A DNA stretch of 64,000 nt from Paenibacillus allorhizosphaerae (GTDB lineage Bacteria; Bacillota; Bacilli; Paenibacillales; NBRC-103111): contig NZ_CAJVCE010000027.1 of the NCBI RefSeq assembly GCF_910594985.1, positions 1 to 64,000 of the forward strand. The letters are read 5' to 3'. The translations under genes and the position numbers were made by a program. Shown one piece after another: positions 49,599 through 58,565 of the stretch (position 1 is its first letter; each line of letters starts with the position of its first letter). Below the pieces are notes generated by a model. That model had not been told where the DNA came from and made no database searches. It worked only from the letters and a program-made list of their open reading frames with translations.

Positions 49599-50930
49599 AT
49601 GAAGAGAAAAAAAGCATTGCCGCTGCTTCTCAGCATGTCCATTCTCGGGGCGTTTGCGCTCGCGGGCTGCGGCGGTAAAGAAGCGGCCACAGGAGCGACA
49701 GGAGATAAGGCGGACGCAGTCAATCCGGATGCGTATAATAACGAGCCGGTGACGCTCACGTTCTACTCTCACAACGCGTCGGTTTTGAACAACGCCGAGC
49801 TGGATGCGCTCGTAACGAATGCGATCAAGACAAAGTATCCAAACATTACGCCGCAGCTGATCACCGGCACGAACTTGGATAAGTTGATCGCCGCGGGCGA
49901 AGTACCCGACGTCATCTTGACGAGTAACTACTACTTTCACGATCTGATTCAGTGGGGACTTACTTCCGATCTGAACAATTTCATCAAGCAGGAGAAAATC
50001 GATTTCGGCAAATTCGAGCCGGAATCGATTAAGGTGATGAGAAGCTTCAGCGACAAAGGGGAACTTCTTGGCGTTCCTTATGCTTTGAGCCAAGGGATGA
50101 TGCTGTACAATAAGGATATTTTCGATAAATTCGGGGTTCCGTATCCGAAAGACGGTATGACTTGGACGGAAACGATCGAGCTGGCGCGCAAAGTGACGAG
50201 AATGGATGCAGGCACCCAGTATATCGGCCTGGATATGGGCCAACCGACGACACTGTCCCGCCAATACGGACTGCCGGTCATCGATGAAAAAGGAGAAAAA
50301 GCGGTTCTTCAAACGGACGCCTATAAGAAGATTTACGGCTTGTATGAGAAATTATACAGCATTCCGGGCATCGTCGAACCGAAGAAAAAATATACGTACG
50401 GCATCGATTTCTTCCTGAAAGACCAGAAGCTTGCGATGTTCCCTTACTGGCTGACGCCGACGACGGCGCGTCTGCCACAGCTTAAAGAAACGGGCAAAGA
50501 CTTCAACTGGGATGTCGTTTCGCTGCCGACCTTCGAAGACAAGCCGGGCATCGGCCGCGAGGTTGATTTCCATCTCGCCGTGGTCACGCCGACCAGCAAG
50601 AACAAGAAGGCGGCTTACGCCGTGATCAAAACGATGGTCGGCGAAGAAGCGCAAAGAGCGATGAACAGAGGAACCAGGCTGACGATCCTGAACGATCCGG
50701 CGCTCAAGAAAGAAACGGCGATGGATACGAAGCTGTACGAAGGCAAAAACCTGCAAGGCATCTTTAAAGTAAAACCGGGTCCGCTGCCGAAATCCAACAA
50801 GTACGACCTGAAAATTTATCCGTTCCTGAACGAAGCCGCCAAAAACATGGCTTACGACGGAAAGGATGTCAATACAGTGCTGCGTGAAGCGGAAGAAAAA
50901 GCGAATAAATGGCTGCAAGAAAATAAATAA
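49599..50930 (+). CDS. Sugar ABC transporter solute-binding lipoprotein (orphan)
   Basis: A 443-residue lipoprotein with lipobox ALAGC (Cys near 25). The mature part is a family 1 binding protein (LTFYSHNASVLNNAELDALV, LGVPYALSQGMMLYNKDIF) ending in VNTVLREAEEKANKW. The ribosome binding site GGAGGGG is well placed. No ABC permease is adjacent; the next genes encode a TRAP transporter. It is monocistronic with its own terminator. The ligand is unknown. It is similar in layout to the protein at 34164 and to the remnant at 19032. Confidence 0.9.
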   Translation: MKRKKALPLLLSMSILGAFALAGCGGKEAATGATGDKADAVNPDAYNNEPVTLTFYSHNASVLNNAELDALVTNAIKTKYPNITPQLITGTNLDKLIAAGEVPDVILTSNYYFHDLIQWGLTSDLNNFIKQEKIDFGKFEPESIKVMRSFSDKGELLGVPYALSQGMMLYNKDIFDKFGVPYPKDGMTWTETIELARKVTRMDAGTQYIGLDMGQPTTLSRQYGLPVIDEKGEKAVLQTDAYKKIYGLYEKLYSIPGIVEPKKKYTYGIDFFLKDQKLAMFPYWLTPTTARLPQLKETGKDFNWDVVSLPTFEDKPGIGREVDFHLAVVTPTSKNKKAAYAVIKTMVGEEAQRAMNRGTRLTILNDPALKKETAMDTKLYEGKNLQGIFKVKPGPLPKSNKYDLKIYPFLNEAAKNMAYDGKDVNTVLREAEEKANKWLQENK

Positions 50931-50940
50931 GCAAATTTTT

Positions 50941-50977
50941 GGAAGAGCGCGCCTTGAGGCGGCTCTTCTTTTTTTAT
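50941..50977 (+). terminator. Rho-independent terminator
   Basis: GAAGAGC-GC-GCC pairs with GGC-GGCTCTTC around a short loop, followed by a T-run. Confidence 0.9.
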
Positions 50978-51113
50978 GAATCCTAAAAATATTACAAAAC
51001 ATCCTAAAACGAGTGGCATTATCATGGGGCGGCGATTTTTTTAAAATAATGAAGTACCGACTGAAGGTCGCGATATTCGATGAAAGGGTTTGCAAAGGAA
51101 AGGATGACATCAT

Positions 51114-51614
51114 GTGAGGACATTGAAACGCATCGCTCTAGGGATCGACAGCTTCGTTGAAGCGTTTGCGCAAATCGCACTGCTGGCCATGATCCTGATC
51201 GTTACATTGCAGGTCATGACGCGCAAGCTGTTTCATTTCGTATTGTTCTGGTCGGAGGAAGTGACGCTGCTGCTGCTCGTATGGTTTGCTTTTCTGGGGA
51301 TCGCCATCGGGTTCCGGGAGAAGCTTCATTTGGCTATCGATTCATTCACCGCCAAGCTTCCGGCCAGCTTTAATTGGGTGCTGGACAAAATCATTTATGC
51401 AAGCACTTTCGGCTTCGGTTTGTATTTGATCGTCTCGGGATCGGAATTCACTGTCCTGATGAACGAAAGTACGCTAGCAGCAACCAAGCTGCCGAACAGC
51501 GTGATATACGTCGTCATGCCGATTACGGGCGTTATGATCTGTATGTATACGCTATTGCAGTTCATCGGTATCGATACGAGAAGACACCAAGGCGTAGAGG
51601 AAGGAGGACACTAG
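51114..51614 (+). CDS. TRAP transporter small membrane subunit (DctQ type)
   Basis: A 166-residue protein with four predicted helices (ALLAMILIVTLQVMTRK, VLFWSEEVTLLLLVWFAFLG, FGFGLYLIVSG, VMPITGVMICMYTLLQF). The WSEE motif after helix 1 and the GAREK-like FREKLHLAID are typical of DctQ. It starts with GTG, with AAGGATG upstream. Together with DctM (one base apart) and the binding protein it forms a sodium-driven importer for organic or sugar acids. Confidence 0.92.
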   Translation: MRTLKRIALGIDSFVEAFAQIALLAMILIVTLQVMTRKLFHFVLFWSEEVTLLLLVWFAFLGIAIGFREKLHLAIDSFTAKLPASFNWVLDKIIYASTFGFGLYLIVSGSEFTVLMNESTLAATKLPNSVIYVVMPITGVMICMYTLLQFIGIDTRRHQGVEEGGH

Positions 51615-51615
51615 A

Positions 51616-52914
51616 ATGGAAGACACCACGATCGCGATCCTGATTCTTTGCATCAGTTTTGTCGTATTGATGCTGCTGCGGTTTCCTATCTCACTTACGT
51701 TAGCGCTTTCAACGCTGCTGACGATCATGTATTTGGAAATCCCTCTGGCCGTCGTAGGACAGCGGATGATTCAGGGTATGAGCTCTTATTCGCTGCTGAC
51801 GATCCCGTTCTTTATATTGGCCGGCCATATTATGAGCGAAGGAAAGCTGGCTCTGCGTATTGTCAATTTGGCCCAGCTTATCGTAGGGGGCATCCGCGGC
51901 GGGCTCGCGTTGGTCAATACGGTCGCGTGTATGTTTTTCGGCAACATTTCGGGTTCCGCGGTAGCGGACGTTAGCTCCATCGGCTCCGTCATGATTCCTA
52001 TGATGAAAAAGAAAGGCTATGATACCGACTATGCGGTAGGGGTTACCGTATCGTCCGCCATTCAAGGCGTCGTCGTTCCGCCAAGCCATAACCTGGTGCT
52101 TTACTCGCTTGCCGCGGGAGGCGGCATCTCGATCGCCAGCTTATTCCTAGCGGGTATCGTTCCGGGCATTATTCTTTGTCTTTCTTTGATGGCGACAAGC
52201 TATGTAATCGCAATCAAACGCGGCTATACGAAGGGGGATCCGGTACAGCGAAAAGACATTCCGAAAATTTTGCGCGACGGCTTCCTGTCGATTTTGACCG
52301 CAGTCATTATTCTCGGAGGTATCTTTACCGGCTGGTTCACGGCGACGGAATCCGGCGCGCTCGCTTGTCTGTACGCTTTTATTCTTACGTTTATCGTTTA
52401 CCGCGATATTCCGGTCAGCCGCATGTGGGTCATTTTGAAGAAAACGTTCCGTACCGTATCGATGGTCATGTTCCTGATCGCGGCTTCGGATGCATTCAGC
52501 TGGCTTCTCGCCTTCCTCAAAATACCGTCGATGGTCACCGATGCTATGCTCAGCATCTCCGACAGTCCGTTCGTGATCATGTTGATCATTAACATCCTTC
52601 TGTTGGTGCTCGGAGCGCCGATGGATATGGCTCCGCTCATCATGATCATGACGCCGATTCTGCTGCCGGTCGTGACGCAGCTTGGCATGGATCCGGTTCA
52701 CTTCGGGATCATCATGATGCTCAACCTAGGGATCGGCCTTCTGACCCCGCCTGTCGGAACAGTGTTGTTCGTCGGCTGCGCCATAGGGAAAATATCGATC
52801 AGCGAAGGCACGAAAGCGATGATGCCGTTCTTCTATGTCATGTGCGTGGTGCTGCTCATACTGACGTATGTGCCGGATCTCGTCATGTGGCTTCCCAATA
52901 TGATGAAAAATTAA
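51616..52914 (+). CDS. TRAP transporter large membrane subunit (DctM type)
   Basis: A 432-residue inner-membrane protein with about 12 helices. It carries the classic DctM signatures: IPFFILAGHIMSEGKLALRI, GNISGSAVADVSSIGSVMIP, PPSHNLVLYSLAAGG and LLVLGAPMDMAPLIMIMTPI. It is the channel-forming subunit that moves substrate with sodium. AGGAGG precedes the ATG. The gene lies one base after the DctQ stop and is followed by the binding protein. Confidence 0.95.
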   Translation: MEDTTIAILILCISFVVLMLLRFPISLTLALSTLLTIMYLEIPLAVVGQRMIQGMSSYSLLTIPFFILAGHIMSEGKLALRIVNLAQLIVGGIRGGLALVNTVACMFFGNISGSAVADVSSIGSVMIPMMKKKGYDTDYAVGVTVSSAIQGVVVPPSHNLVLYSLAAGGGISIASLFLAGIVPGIILCLSLMATSYVIAIKRGYTKGDPVQRKDIPKILRDGFLSILTAVIILGGIFTGWFTATESGALACLYAFILTFIVYRDIPVSRMWVILKKTFRTVSMVMFLIAASDAFSWLLAFLKIPSMVTDAMLSISDSPFVIMLIINILLLVLGAPMDMAPLIMIMTPILLPVVTQLGMDPVHFGIIMMLNLGIGLLTPPVGTVLFVGCAIGKISISEGTKAMMPFFYVMCVVLLILTYVPDLVMWLPNMMKN

Positions 52915-52957
52915 AAGCAGGATATACTACAACTACATGAAAAGGGGATTCCATCCA

Positions 52958-53986
52958 ATGAAAACGTTAAAAAAGACGGTCATGATCTTATCGTGCATGG
53001 CGATTGCCGGCGGGCTGCTTGCAGGCTGCGGGAAGAAAGATACGGCTCAAGGGACAGCCAATGGTGCGAAGACCGAAGGCAAGAAGTACACGTTCCGCCT
53101 CGCCGATACGCATCCGGCCGACTATCCGACGGTCATCGGGGATAAGAAATTTGCAGAGCTTGTAAACGAACGCACGAACGGACGTATCAAAATCGATGTG
53201 TTCCCGGCTTCCCAGCTTGGTGAAGAAAAATCGGTCATCGAGCAGGTGCAGCTCGGAGCGATCGAATTTACCCGCGTAAATTCGTCGCCGCTCGCGGAAT
53301 TCAATAAGCAGTTCGGCGTATTCAGTCTTCCATACATTTTCGATACCGACCAGCATCTGTGGAAGTTCCTTCAAAGCGACGCGGGCAACAAATTGCTCGA
53401 TACGCTGGAAACGTCCAAAATGAAAGGTCTTGCATACTACAGCTCTGGTTCGCGTCATTTTTATTCCCGTAAGCCGCTGACGAGTTTGGCGGATCTGAAA
53501 GGACAAAAAATCCGCGTTCAGCAAAGCAAAATCAATATGGACTTGATCTCGGCGCTTGGTGCCAATCCGACGCCGATGCCTTACGGCGAAGTGTTCAGCT
53601 CGCTGCAAACCGGCGTTATCGACGCGGCGGAGAATAACTTCCCGAGCTATGACTCCTCCAATCATTACGAGGTCGCGAAGCATATGATTTTGGACAATCA
53701 CCAGCGCGCGCCGGAAGTGCTGCTGATCAGTCAGTCGACATGGAAGAAGCTGTCCGAGGAAGACCAGAAAATTATTAAGCAGGCGGCCCTGGATTCCGTA
53801 CAGACGCAGCGCGAAGCTTGGGACAAGTATGAGAAGCAATCGGAAGCGAAAATCCGCGCGGCCGGCGTAACGATCACGGAAGTGAAAGATTTGAAGCCTT
53901 GGCAGGATGCCGTCAAGCCGATGATCGACAAATACCGCGGCGAGTATAAAGACGTGCTCGATCAGATTGATTCCGCTAGAAAATAA
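52958..53986 (+). CDS. TRAP transporter substrate-binding lipoprotein (DctP type)
   Basis: A 342-residue lipoprotein with lipobox LLAGC (Cys near 25). DctP landmarks are LADTHPADYPTVIGDKKFAE, FPASQLGEEKSVIEQVQLG, LKGQKIRVQQSK (ligand Arg) and GEVFSSLQTGVIDAAENN. The RHFYSRKPL and AENN pattern resembles TRAP proteins that bind uronic or other sugar acids more than simple C4-dicarboxylates. The assignment is tentative. AAAGGGGA precedes ATG 52958. It is the last gene of the TRAP operon, followed by a terminator and a two-component pair. Confidence 0.92.
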   Translation: MKTLKKTVMILSCMAIAGGLLAGCGKKDTAQGTANGAKTEGKKYTFRLADTHPADYPTVIGDKKFAELVNERTNGRIKIDVFPASQLGEEKSVIEQVQLGAIEFTRVNSSPLAEFNKQFGVFSLPYIFDTDQHLWKFLQSDAGNKLLDTLETSKMKGLAYYSSGSRHFYSRKPLTSLADLKGQKIRVQQSKINMDLISALGANPTPMPYGEVFSSLQTGVIDAAENNFPSYDSSNHYEVAKHMILDNHQRAPEVLLISQSTWKKLSEEDQKIIKQAALDSVQTQREAWDKYEKQSEAKIRAAGVTITEVKDLKPWQDAVKPMIDKYRGEYKDVLDQIDSARK

Positions 53987-53998
53987 ATAATTGGTTTT

Positions 53999-54037
53999 TG
54001 CGTGCCCTCTGACTTCGGGAAGGGGCGCGCTTCTTTT
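53999..54037 (+). terminator. Rho-independent terminator
   Basis: GCGTGCCC pairs with GGGCGCGC (one wobble), followed by a TTCTTTT tail. The loop is long at about 16 bases. Confidence 0.75.
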
Positions 54038-54093
54038 GCTATCCGAGCTACAATGGAGATTCGGAGATTCAGGCTGCGGAAAAGGGGAATAGG

Positions 54094-55917
54094 GTGCAAA
54101 CAAGATGGATTCGACTATCGGAATGGATTCAGACGTTTTTTTTGATGCGCCATTTGCCGCTCACCGTCAAGCTGTTCCTTTTCTCCGCCTTCATTGTCGC
54201 CGTACCGCTCGGGCTTGTGGGGCTTATTTCTTATGAACGCTCCGCGGACGTGCTGCAAAGCGAAGCCAATGAGTCGAGCCTGCAAATTCTGGAGCAGGTA
54301 AAAAGCCATGTGGAATATTACGTGACCGATTTTGAGATCAGCACGCTTCGCCTCCTGAATCATCCGGATGTGGTGCGTCTGTTGAAAATGCGCACACTCG
54401 AGGAGGTCCAGCAAAGCGGCATTCGAAAGCAGGTTGAGCAGGTGCTGAAGAATACGACGTATTCACGCTCTGATATTTCCAACATTACGCTGATGCTCGA
54501 TCATCTGCAGACGATCGATACGGCAGGCTTTCTAAGCACGGTTCCGGCGGAAGAGCTGAAGAAGGAGTACTGGTATCCGGGCATACCTGAGAGCGGTGCA
54601 CCTAAGCTGATCAGCCGTGTCATCCGCTATCAAGACGGACGCCAGGAACAGGTCATCTCGATCGTACGCAGGGTAATGAGCCCGTATACGCTGCAGCCGA
54701 CCGGGGTTATGATTGTGGACATCAACTTTAAGCGGATTCAAGAAATTTCGGAAAAGGTCAGCATCGGCCGTACCGGCTTTATGTTTATCCTCGATTCGCA
54801 AAATCACTACGTATATCACCCTGACTTGCAGCTAGTCGGCACACCGGGGCCCGAGAACGAGTTTCCGGAGATGATAAAGAACGATCACGGGTCGTTCATT
54901 TCGGCCGACAGCCCGCGCAGCTTCCTTACCTACAGCCGTTCCCCGTACTTGGGGTGGTGGCTTGTGACGGCAATCCCTTACCGGGAGCTGACGGACGGCA
55001 TCACTTATATCGGTCACACGATCGTATGGACGATAGTTATTACGCTTGCAGCCGCTTACTTACTCGGGATTGGCTTTGCGGCCAGTCTCGTAAGACCCAT
55101 CAAGCGACTGCGCAAATATATGCGGAAAGTGGAGGTCGGCGACTTTTCGGCGGGGAAGCTGAAAGTAACCTCCAGGGATGAAATCGGCCAGCTCACCCAC
55201 GGGTTCAACGAGATGGTCAAACGGCTGGAAAGCTTGCTGGAGGAAATTTATTTTACGAGATTGCGAGAAACGGAAGCTTCGCTGCGGCAAAAGGAAACCG
55301 AGCTGAAGGCGCTGCAATCGCAAATAAATCCGCATTTCATATACAATTCGCTTGAAACGATTCGCGGCATGGCGTTCGAGCATGGAATGGACGATATTGC
55401 GGGCATGTCAGCTTCGCTTGCCAAGCTGCTGCGATATAACCTGAAGAATGACAAGCCGACCGTTCGGCTCCGGGAGGAGCTGTCGTTTTGCGAAATGTAT
55501 TTGCGCATTCAGCGGTACCGTTTTGAGGAACGGATGACGTATGAGCTGGACGTAGCGGAATGGGCGATGGAGCAGCCGATCGTCAAATTCGCGCTCCAGC
55601 CGATCGTCGAGAACAGCATGAATCACGGCATCGAGCCGGGCATCGGCCGGATGCAGGTGCAGATCGGCGCTTACCGTGACGGCAACGCTTATGTCGTATC
55701 CGTGAAGGATACCGGGGTGGGAATGAAGCCGGAGGTATTGGAACGCATTCGGGAGGATCTGGAGTGCAGAGACGTGCTAGCAGGCGGAGAGCATATCGGA
55801 ATCTCCAATGTGCACCGCCGCATCGTCTATTTATACGGCCCGCTTTACGGCGTTTCAGTGCAGAGCGCCGAAGGGACCGGGACGGTCGTGTGTATCCGCC
55901 TGCCGTTTGAGCAATAA
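54094..55917 (+). CDS. YesM-family sensor histidine kinase
   Basis: A 607-residue membrane kinase with GTG start after AAAGGGG. Helix 1 lies at about 23-45 (LFLFSAFIVAVPLGLVGLIS), a dCache sensor at about 50-300, and helix 2 near 305-330, followed by HAMP. The phospho-site is in QINPHFIYNSLETI, and a HATPase with ENSMNHG and DTGVGM follows. It stands between the TRAP operon and its regulator. I infer that it senses the TRAP substrate. Pairing of a YesM/YesN-type system with a TRAP rather than an ABC importer is less common. Confidence 0.92.
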   Translation: MQTRWIRLSEWIQTFFLMRHLPLTVKLFLFSAFIVAVPLGLVGLISYERSADVLQSEANESSLQILEQVKSHVEYYVTDFEISTLRLLNHPDVVRLLKMRTLEEVQQSGIRKQVEQVLKNTTYSRSDISNITLMLDHLQTIDTAGFLSTVPAEELKKEYWYPGIPESGAPKLISRVIRYQDGRQEQVISIVRRVMSPYTLQPTGVMIVDINFKRIQEISEKVSIGRTGFMFILDSQNHYVYHPDLQLVGTPGPENEFPEMIKNDHGSFISADSPRSFLTYSRSPYLGWWLVTAIPYRELTDGITYIGHTIVWTIVITLAAAYLLGIGFAASLVRPIKRLRKYMRKVEVGDFSAGKLKVTSRDEIGQLTHGFNEMVKRLESLLEEIYFTRLRETEASLRQKETELKALQSQINPHFIYNSLETIRGMAFEHGMDDIAGMSASLAKLLRYNLKNDKPTVRLREELSFCEMYLRIQRYRFEERMTYELDVAEWAMEQPIVKFALQPIVENSMNHGIEPGIGRMQVQIGAYRDGNAYVVSVKDTGVGMKPEVLERIREDLECRDVLAGGEHIGISNVHRRIVYLYGPLYGVSVQSAEGTGTVVCIRLPFEQ

Positions 55918-55986
55918 CAGCTGGAGTAGCGGGCTAACGGACTGCGAAGGAATGTTCCAACGAACGTATTGAAAGGAGGTCCCTTT

Positions 55987-56793
55987 ATGTATCGCGTGCT
56001 GCTGGTGGATGACGAGAAATGGGTGCGCACTTCGCTGAAGAAAGTGCTCGAGCGGACGGAGATGCCCTTCGAAGTGGTCAAAGAAGCGGCGAACGGGCTG
56101 GAAGCGCTGGACTGGCTGAAATCGCAGGCGGAGCCGGTCGACCTTGTGCTGACCGATGTCCGCATGCCGGTGATGTGCGGTTTGACGTTCGCCGACCAGC
56201 TCAAGGAATCCGGCAAAGCGTCGTCGGTGATCGTGATCAGCGGGTTTGACGATTTCGCTTACGCGCAGCAGGCGCTGCGCGCGGGCGTGACCGATTACCT
56301 TCTGAAACCGGTGGAAGTGCCGGAATTGAAAGAATGCCTCGATAAATGGATGCAGCGGAGGCAAAACGAGGAGCAAGAAGCGCGGGCCCTTCGCTCTGTC
56401 GGCGGCCCTGCCTCCGGACCAAGGGCGTCGCAAGAGGGGGCGGAGCTTTCCGCCGTCGAGCAGGTGGTCGCCTACATTCATAACCAATTGTCCGGAGACA
56501 TTACGCTGACCGAAGCGGCTGCCCGAGTGCATTTGAACGCAAGCTATTTAAGCCAGCTGTTCAAGCAGCAGCTCGGCCGAACGTTCGTCGATTACCTGGT
56601 CGAAGCGCGCGTCACGGAAGCGAAGCGGCTGCTGACGACGACTTCGCTGCGTATCAGCGAAATCGCCGATCGGGTAGGATATGCGGACGTTGCCTATTTT
56701 AGCAACACGTTCAAGAAATGGGCCGGCGCCACGCCATCGGAATTCCGCAGGCTGCATGCCCGGCCGGATAAAGGCGCGCAGCGGCCGATCTAG
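55987..56793 (+). CDS. Short YesN-type response regulator (receiver plus AraC HTH)
   Basis: A 268-residue regulator, about half the usual YesN length. The receiver domain (1-120) has Asp57 in VLTDVRMPV. After a short Ala/Gly/Glu linker it passes directly to an AraC HTH (about 160-262: ITLTEAAARVHLNASYLSQLF and EIADRVGYADVAYFSNTFKKW). The central region found in the regulator at 42784 is missing. AAAGGAGGT lies before ATG 55987. It should be the partner of the kinase upstream and control the TRAP operon. It is convergent with the next gene, 17 bases away. Confidence 0.93.
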   Translation: MYRVLLVDDEKWVRTSLKKVLERTEMPFEVVKEAANGLEALDWLKSQAEPVDLVLTDVRMPVMCGLTFADQLKESGKASSVIVISGFDDFAYAQQALRAGVTDYLLKPVEVPELKECLDKWMQRRQNEEQEARALRSVGGPASGPRASQEGAELSAVEQVVAYIHNQLSGDITLTEAAARVHLNASYLSQLFKQQLGRTFVDYLVEARVTEAKRLLTTTSLRISEIADRVGYADVAYFSNTFKKWAGATPSEFRRLHARPDKGAQRPI

Positions 56794-56810
56794 CGAAGCA
56801 TTCGTGCCTA

Positions 56811-58451
56811 TTATTTTTTTCCAATGTAGCGCTCGTAAGCGCTCTTGTATACCTTCATGTATTCGGCAAGGCCCATCTTTTGCACCGTGTCCGCATATTT
56901 GTCCCACTCGCTCATCGGCTCGACGCCGGTAATGAATTTGACTTCCATGTCGGAAATATAGGAATGGATCATCGACCCGACCGAGGACATGAACTCGTTC
57001 TCCTCTTCGGTGAAGTTGAAGTTATACCACAGTTCCTGGATCAAGTGCGGCTTCGCTTTTTCCGCCGCGGCCGCCGATTGCGGCAGCGACTCCGACCCCC
57101 GGAAATATTTTTCCTGCACGTAGCCGGGGTAGCTTCCGCCGAGCCATGTAACGTATTTCGAAAGCGCTTGATCCTGCGTCAAGCCGTCCGGATTTTTTGT
57201 GATTTGGTCGATATATTCGAGCTTCCCGTTATCCGTTTCGACGTACGTTTCGCCTTTCATCCCCATGAAGAAGAACGTGGCGCCTTCCTCGCCGTAAAAA
57301 TAATCGATCCATCGCACCGTTGCTTCCGGGTACTTGTTCTTGTTCGTAATGACAAAGGCGCCCGGCCATACGAGCGGCACTTTCACCTGCGAATACAATT
57401 GGTCGCCATGCGGGCCTTTCAACGCACCGAGTCCGATATATCCGTTCTGGCTCATCTGCGTGACCGGATTCGGATTGATGGTCGCCCCGAAAATGCCTTG
57501 CTGTCCTTTCGCGTACAGCGCGCCGGTTTTGATCGTGAAAATCTCCTTGTCGATCAGCCCTTCGGCGTACAATCTCCGCATATAATCGATCACTTCCTTG
57601 TACTTCGGATCGATGCGGAAAAAGCGCAGCTCCCCCGGCTTATCCGGGTCCATATCGACGTATTTGTGGCCGACGCCCCGATTGCCGAATCCCCACGCGC
57701 CGCGAATCTGCTCGATCAGCGGATTGATGCCGTTGCCTGCATACGGAATTTCATCCGGGATGCCGTTTCCATTCGGGTCCTGCTCCTTGACCGCCTTCAA
57801 ATAACGGTAAAACTCCTCGGTGGTGGCCGGTTCCTTCATGCCCAGCTTGTCCAGCCATTCCTGCTTGACCCAAAGCGGCACGCCGATCAGCATGGACAAA
57901 AAACTCGGGTCGTAAAAAGAAGGAAACGAGTAGATGCCGCCGTCCGGCATCGTAAGCCCTTTGCGGAGGTCGGGGTATTTGTCGAGCAGCTTTTTGAAAT
58001 TCGGAGCGTAGCTATCGATGAAGTCGTTGAGCTTCACGAATATGCCGAGCGAACCGTATCGCAGCAGGTCGGCCGTGCCGATGCGTGCCGAATAGAAAGC
58101 GTCCGGGTAATCCCCGCCGGCGAGCGACAAGTTGCGCAGTGCGGTCAAGTTCTCGAAGGGCACCAGTTGGAAGTTAACGTTGATGTTGCTTTTTTGCCGG
58201 TATTGCTGCCATACGAGCGTTTCGGCGAAATTATTGCCGTTGTTGCCCGATTTTCCGGTGAAAAACGTCAGCGTAACCGGTTCTTTGACAATCGGCATGC
58301 CGGTCAAATTCATGTTTGAACCGCCCTTGGCCGGTTCCGCGACAGGATCTGTTTTGCTTTCCGATGTTCCCGCGTCCGTGCATGCGGCGAGCACAACTAC
58401 CGATAATGCAACGGAGAACGCGGCTGCGCCCCATTTGTTTTTCCTTATCAC
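56811..58451 (-). CDS. LplA-type solute-binding lipoprotein (orphan)
   Basis: A 546-residue lipoprotein with lipobox VVLAAC (Cys near 24). It belongs to the long LplA/YtcQ-like binding proteins of Paenibacillus and Bacillus. It has LTFFTGKSGNNGNNFAETLV and the calcium-loop-like DPNGNGIPDEIP around residue 230. GTG start after AAGGAGGT. No permease gene is adjacent. It is divergent from the membrane-bound AraC regulator at 58566, which probably controls it. The ligand is unknown; oligosaccharide is likely. Confidence 0.9.
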   Translation of the reverse strand: MIRKNKWGAAAFSVALSVVVLAACTDAGTSESKTDPVAEPAKGGSNMNLTGMPIVKEPVTLTFFTGKSGNNGNNFAETLVWQQYRQKSNINVNFQLVPFENLTALRNLSLAGGDYPDAFYSARIGTADLLRYGSLGIFVKLNDFIDSYAPNFKKLLDKYPDLRKGLTMPDGGIYSFPSFYDPSFLSMLIGVPLWVKQEWLDKLGMKEPATTEEFYRYLKAVKEQDPNGNGIPDEIPYAGNGINPLIEQIRGAWGFGNRGVGHKYVDMDPDKPGELRFFRIDPKYKEVIDYMRRLYAEGLIDKEIFTIKTGALYAKGQQGIFGATINPNPVTQMSQNGYIGLGALKGPHGDQLYSQVKVPLVWPGAFVITNKNKYPEATVRWIDYFYGEEGATFFFMGMKGETYVETDNGKLEYIDQITKNPDGLTQDQALSKYVTWLGGSYPGYVQEKYFRGSESLPQSAAAAEKAKPHLIQELWYNFNFTEEENEFMSSVGSMIHSYISDMEVKFITGVEPMSEWDKYADTVQKMGLAEYMKVYKSAYERYIGKK

Positions 58452-58481
58452 AGAGCAACCTCCTTGCCGCCCAAAAAAGAG

Positions 58482-58510
58482 TTACAATGCGGCATCGCTT
58501 CATGTAATAT
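58482..58510 (+). promoter_or_regulatory. Sigma-A-like promoter of the AraC gene
   Basis: TTACAA and TAATAT are separated by 17 bases, with TG just before the -10. They lie in the 114-base gap between divergent genes, 56 bases before the TTG start of the regulator. Confidence 0.5.
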
Positions 58511-58565
58511 AATAAGGGATAGCCCGGCGAATCACCAGACTTTTGGGAAAAGGAGCGTGGATTTC

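Noticed and set aside
56880..58319. 479-codon open frame on the plus strand
   Set aside because: Antisense to the LplA-type binding protein, which has a signal peptide and an AAGGAGGT site; no family pattern on the plus strand.
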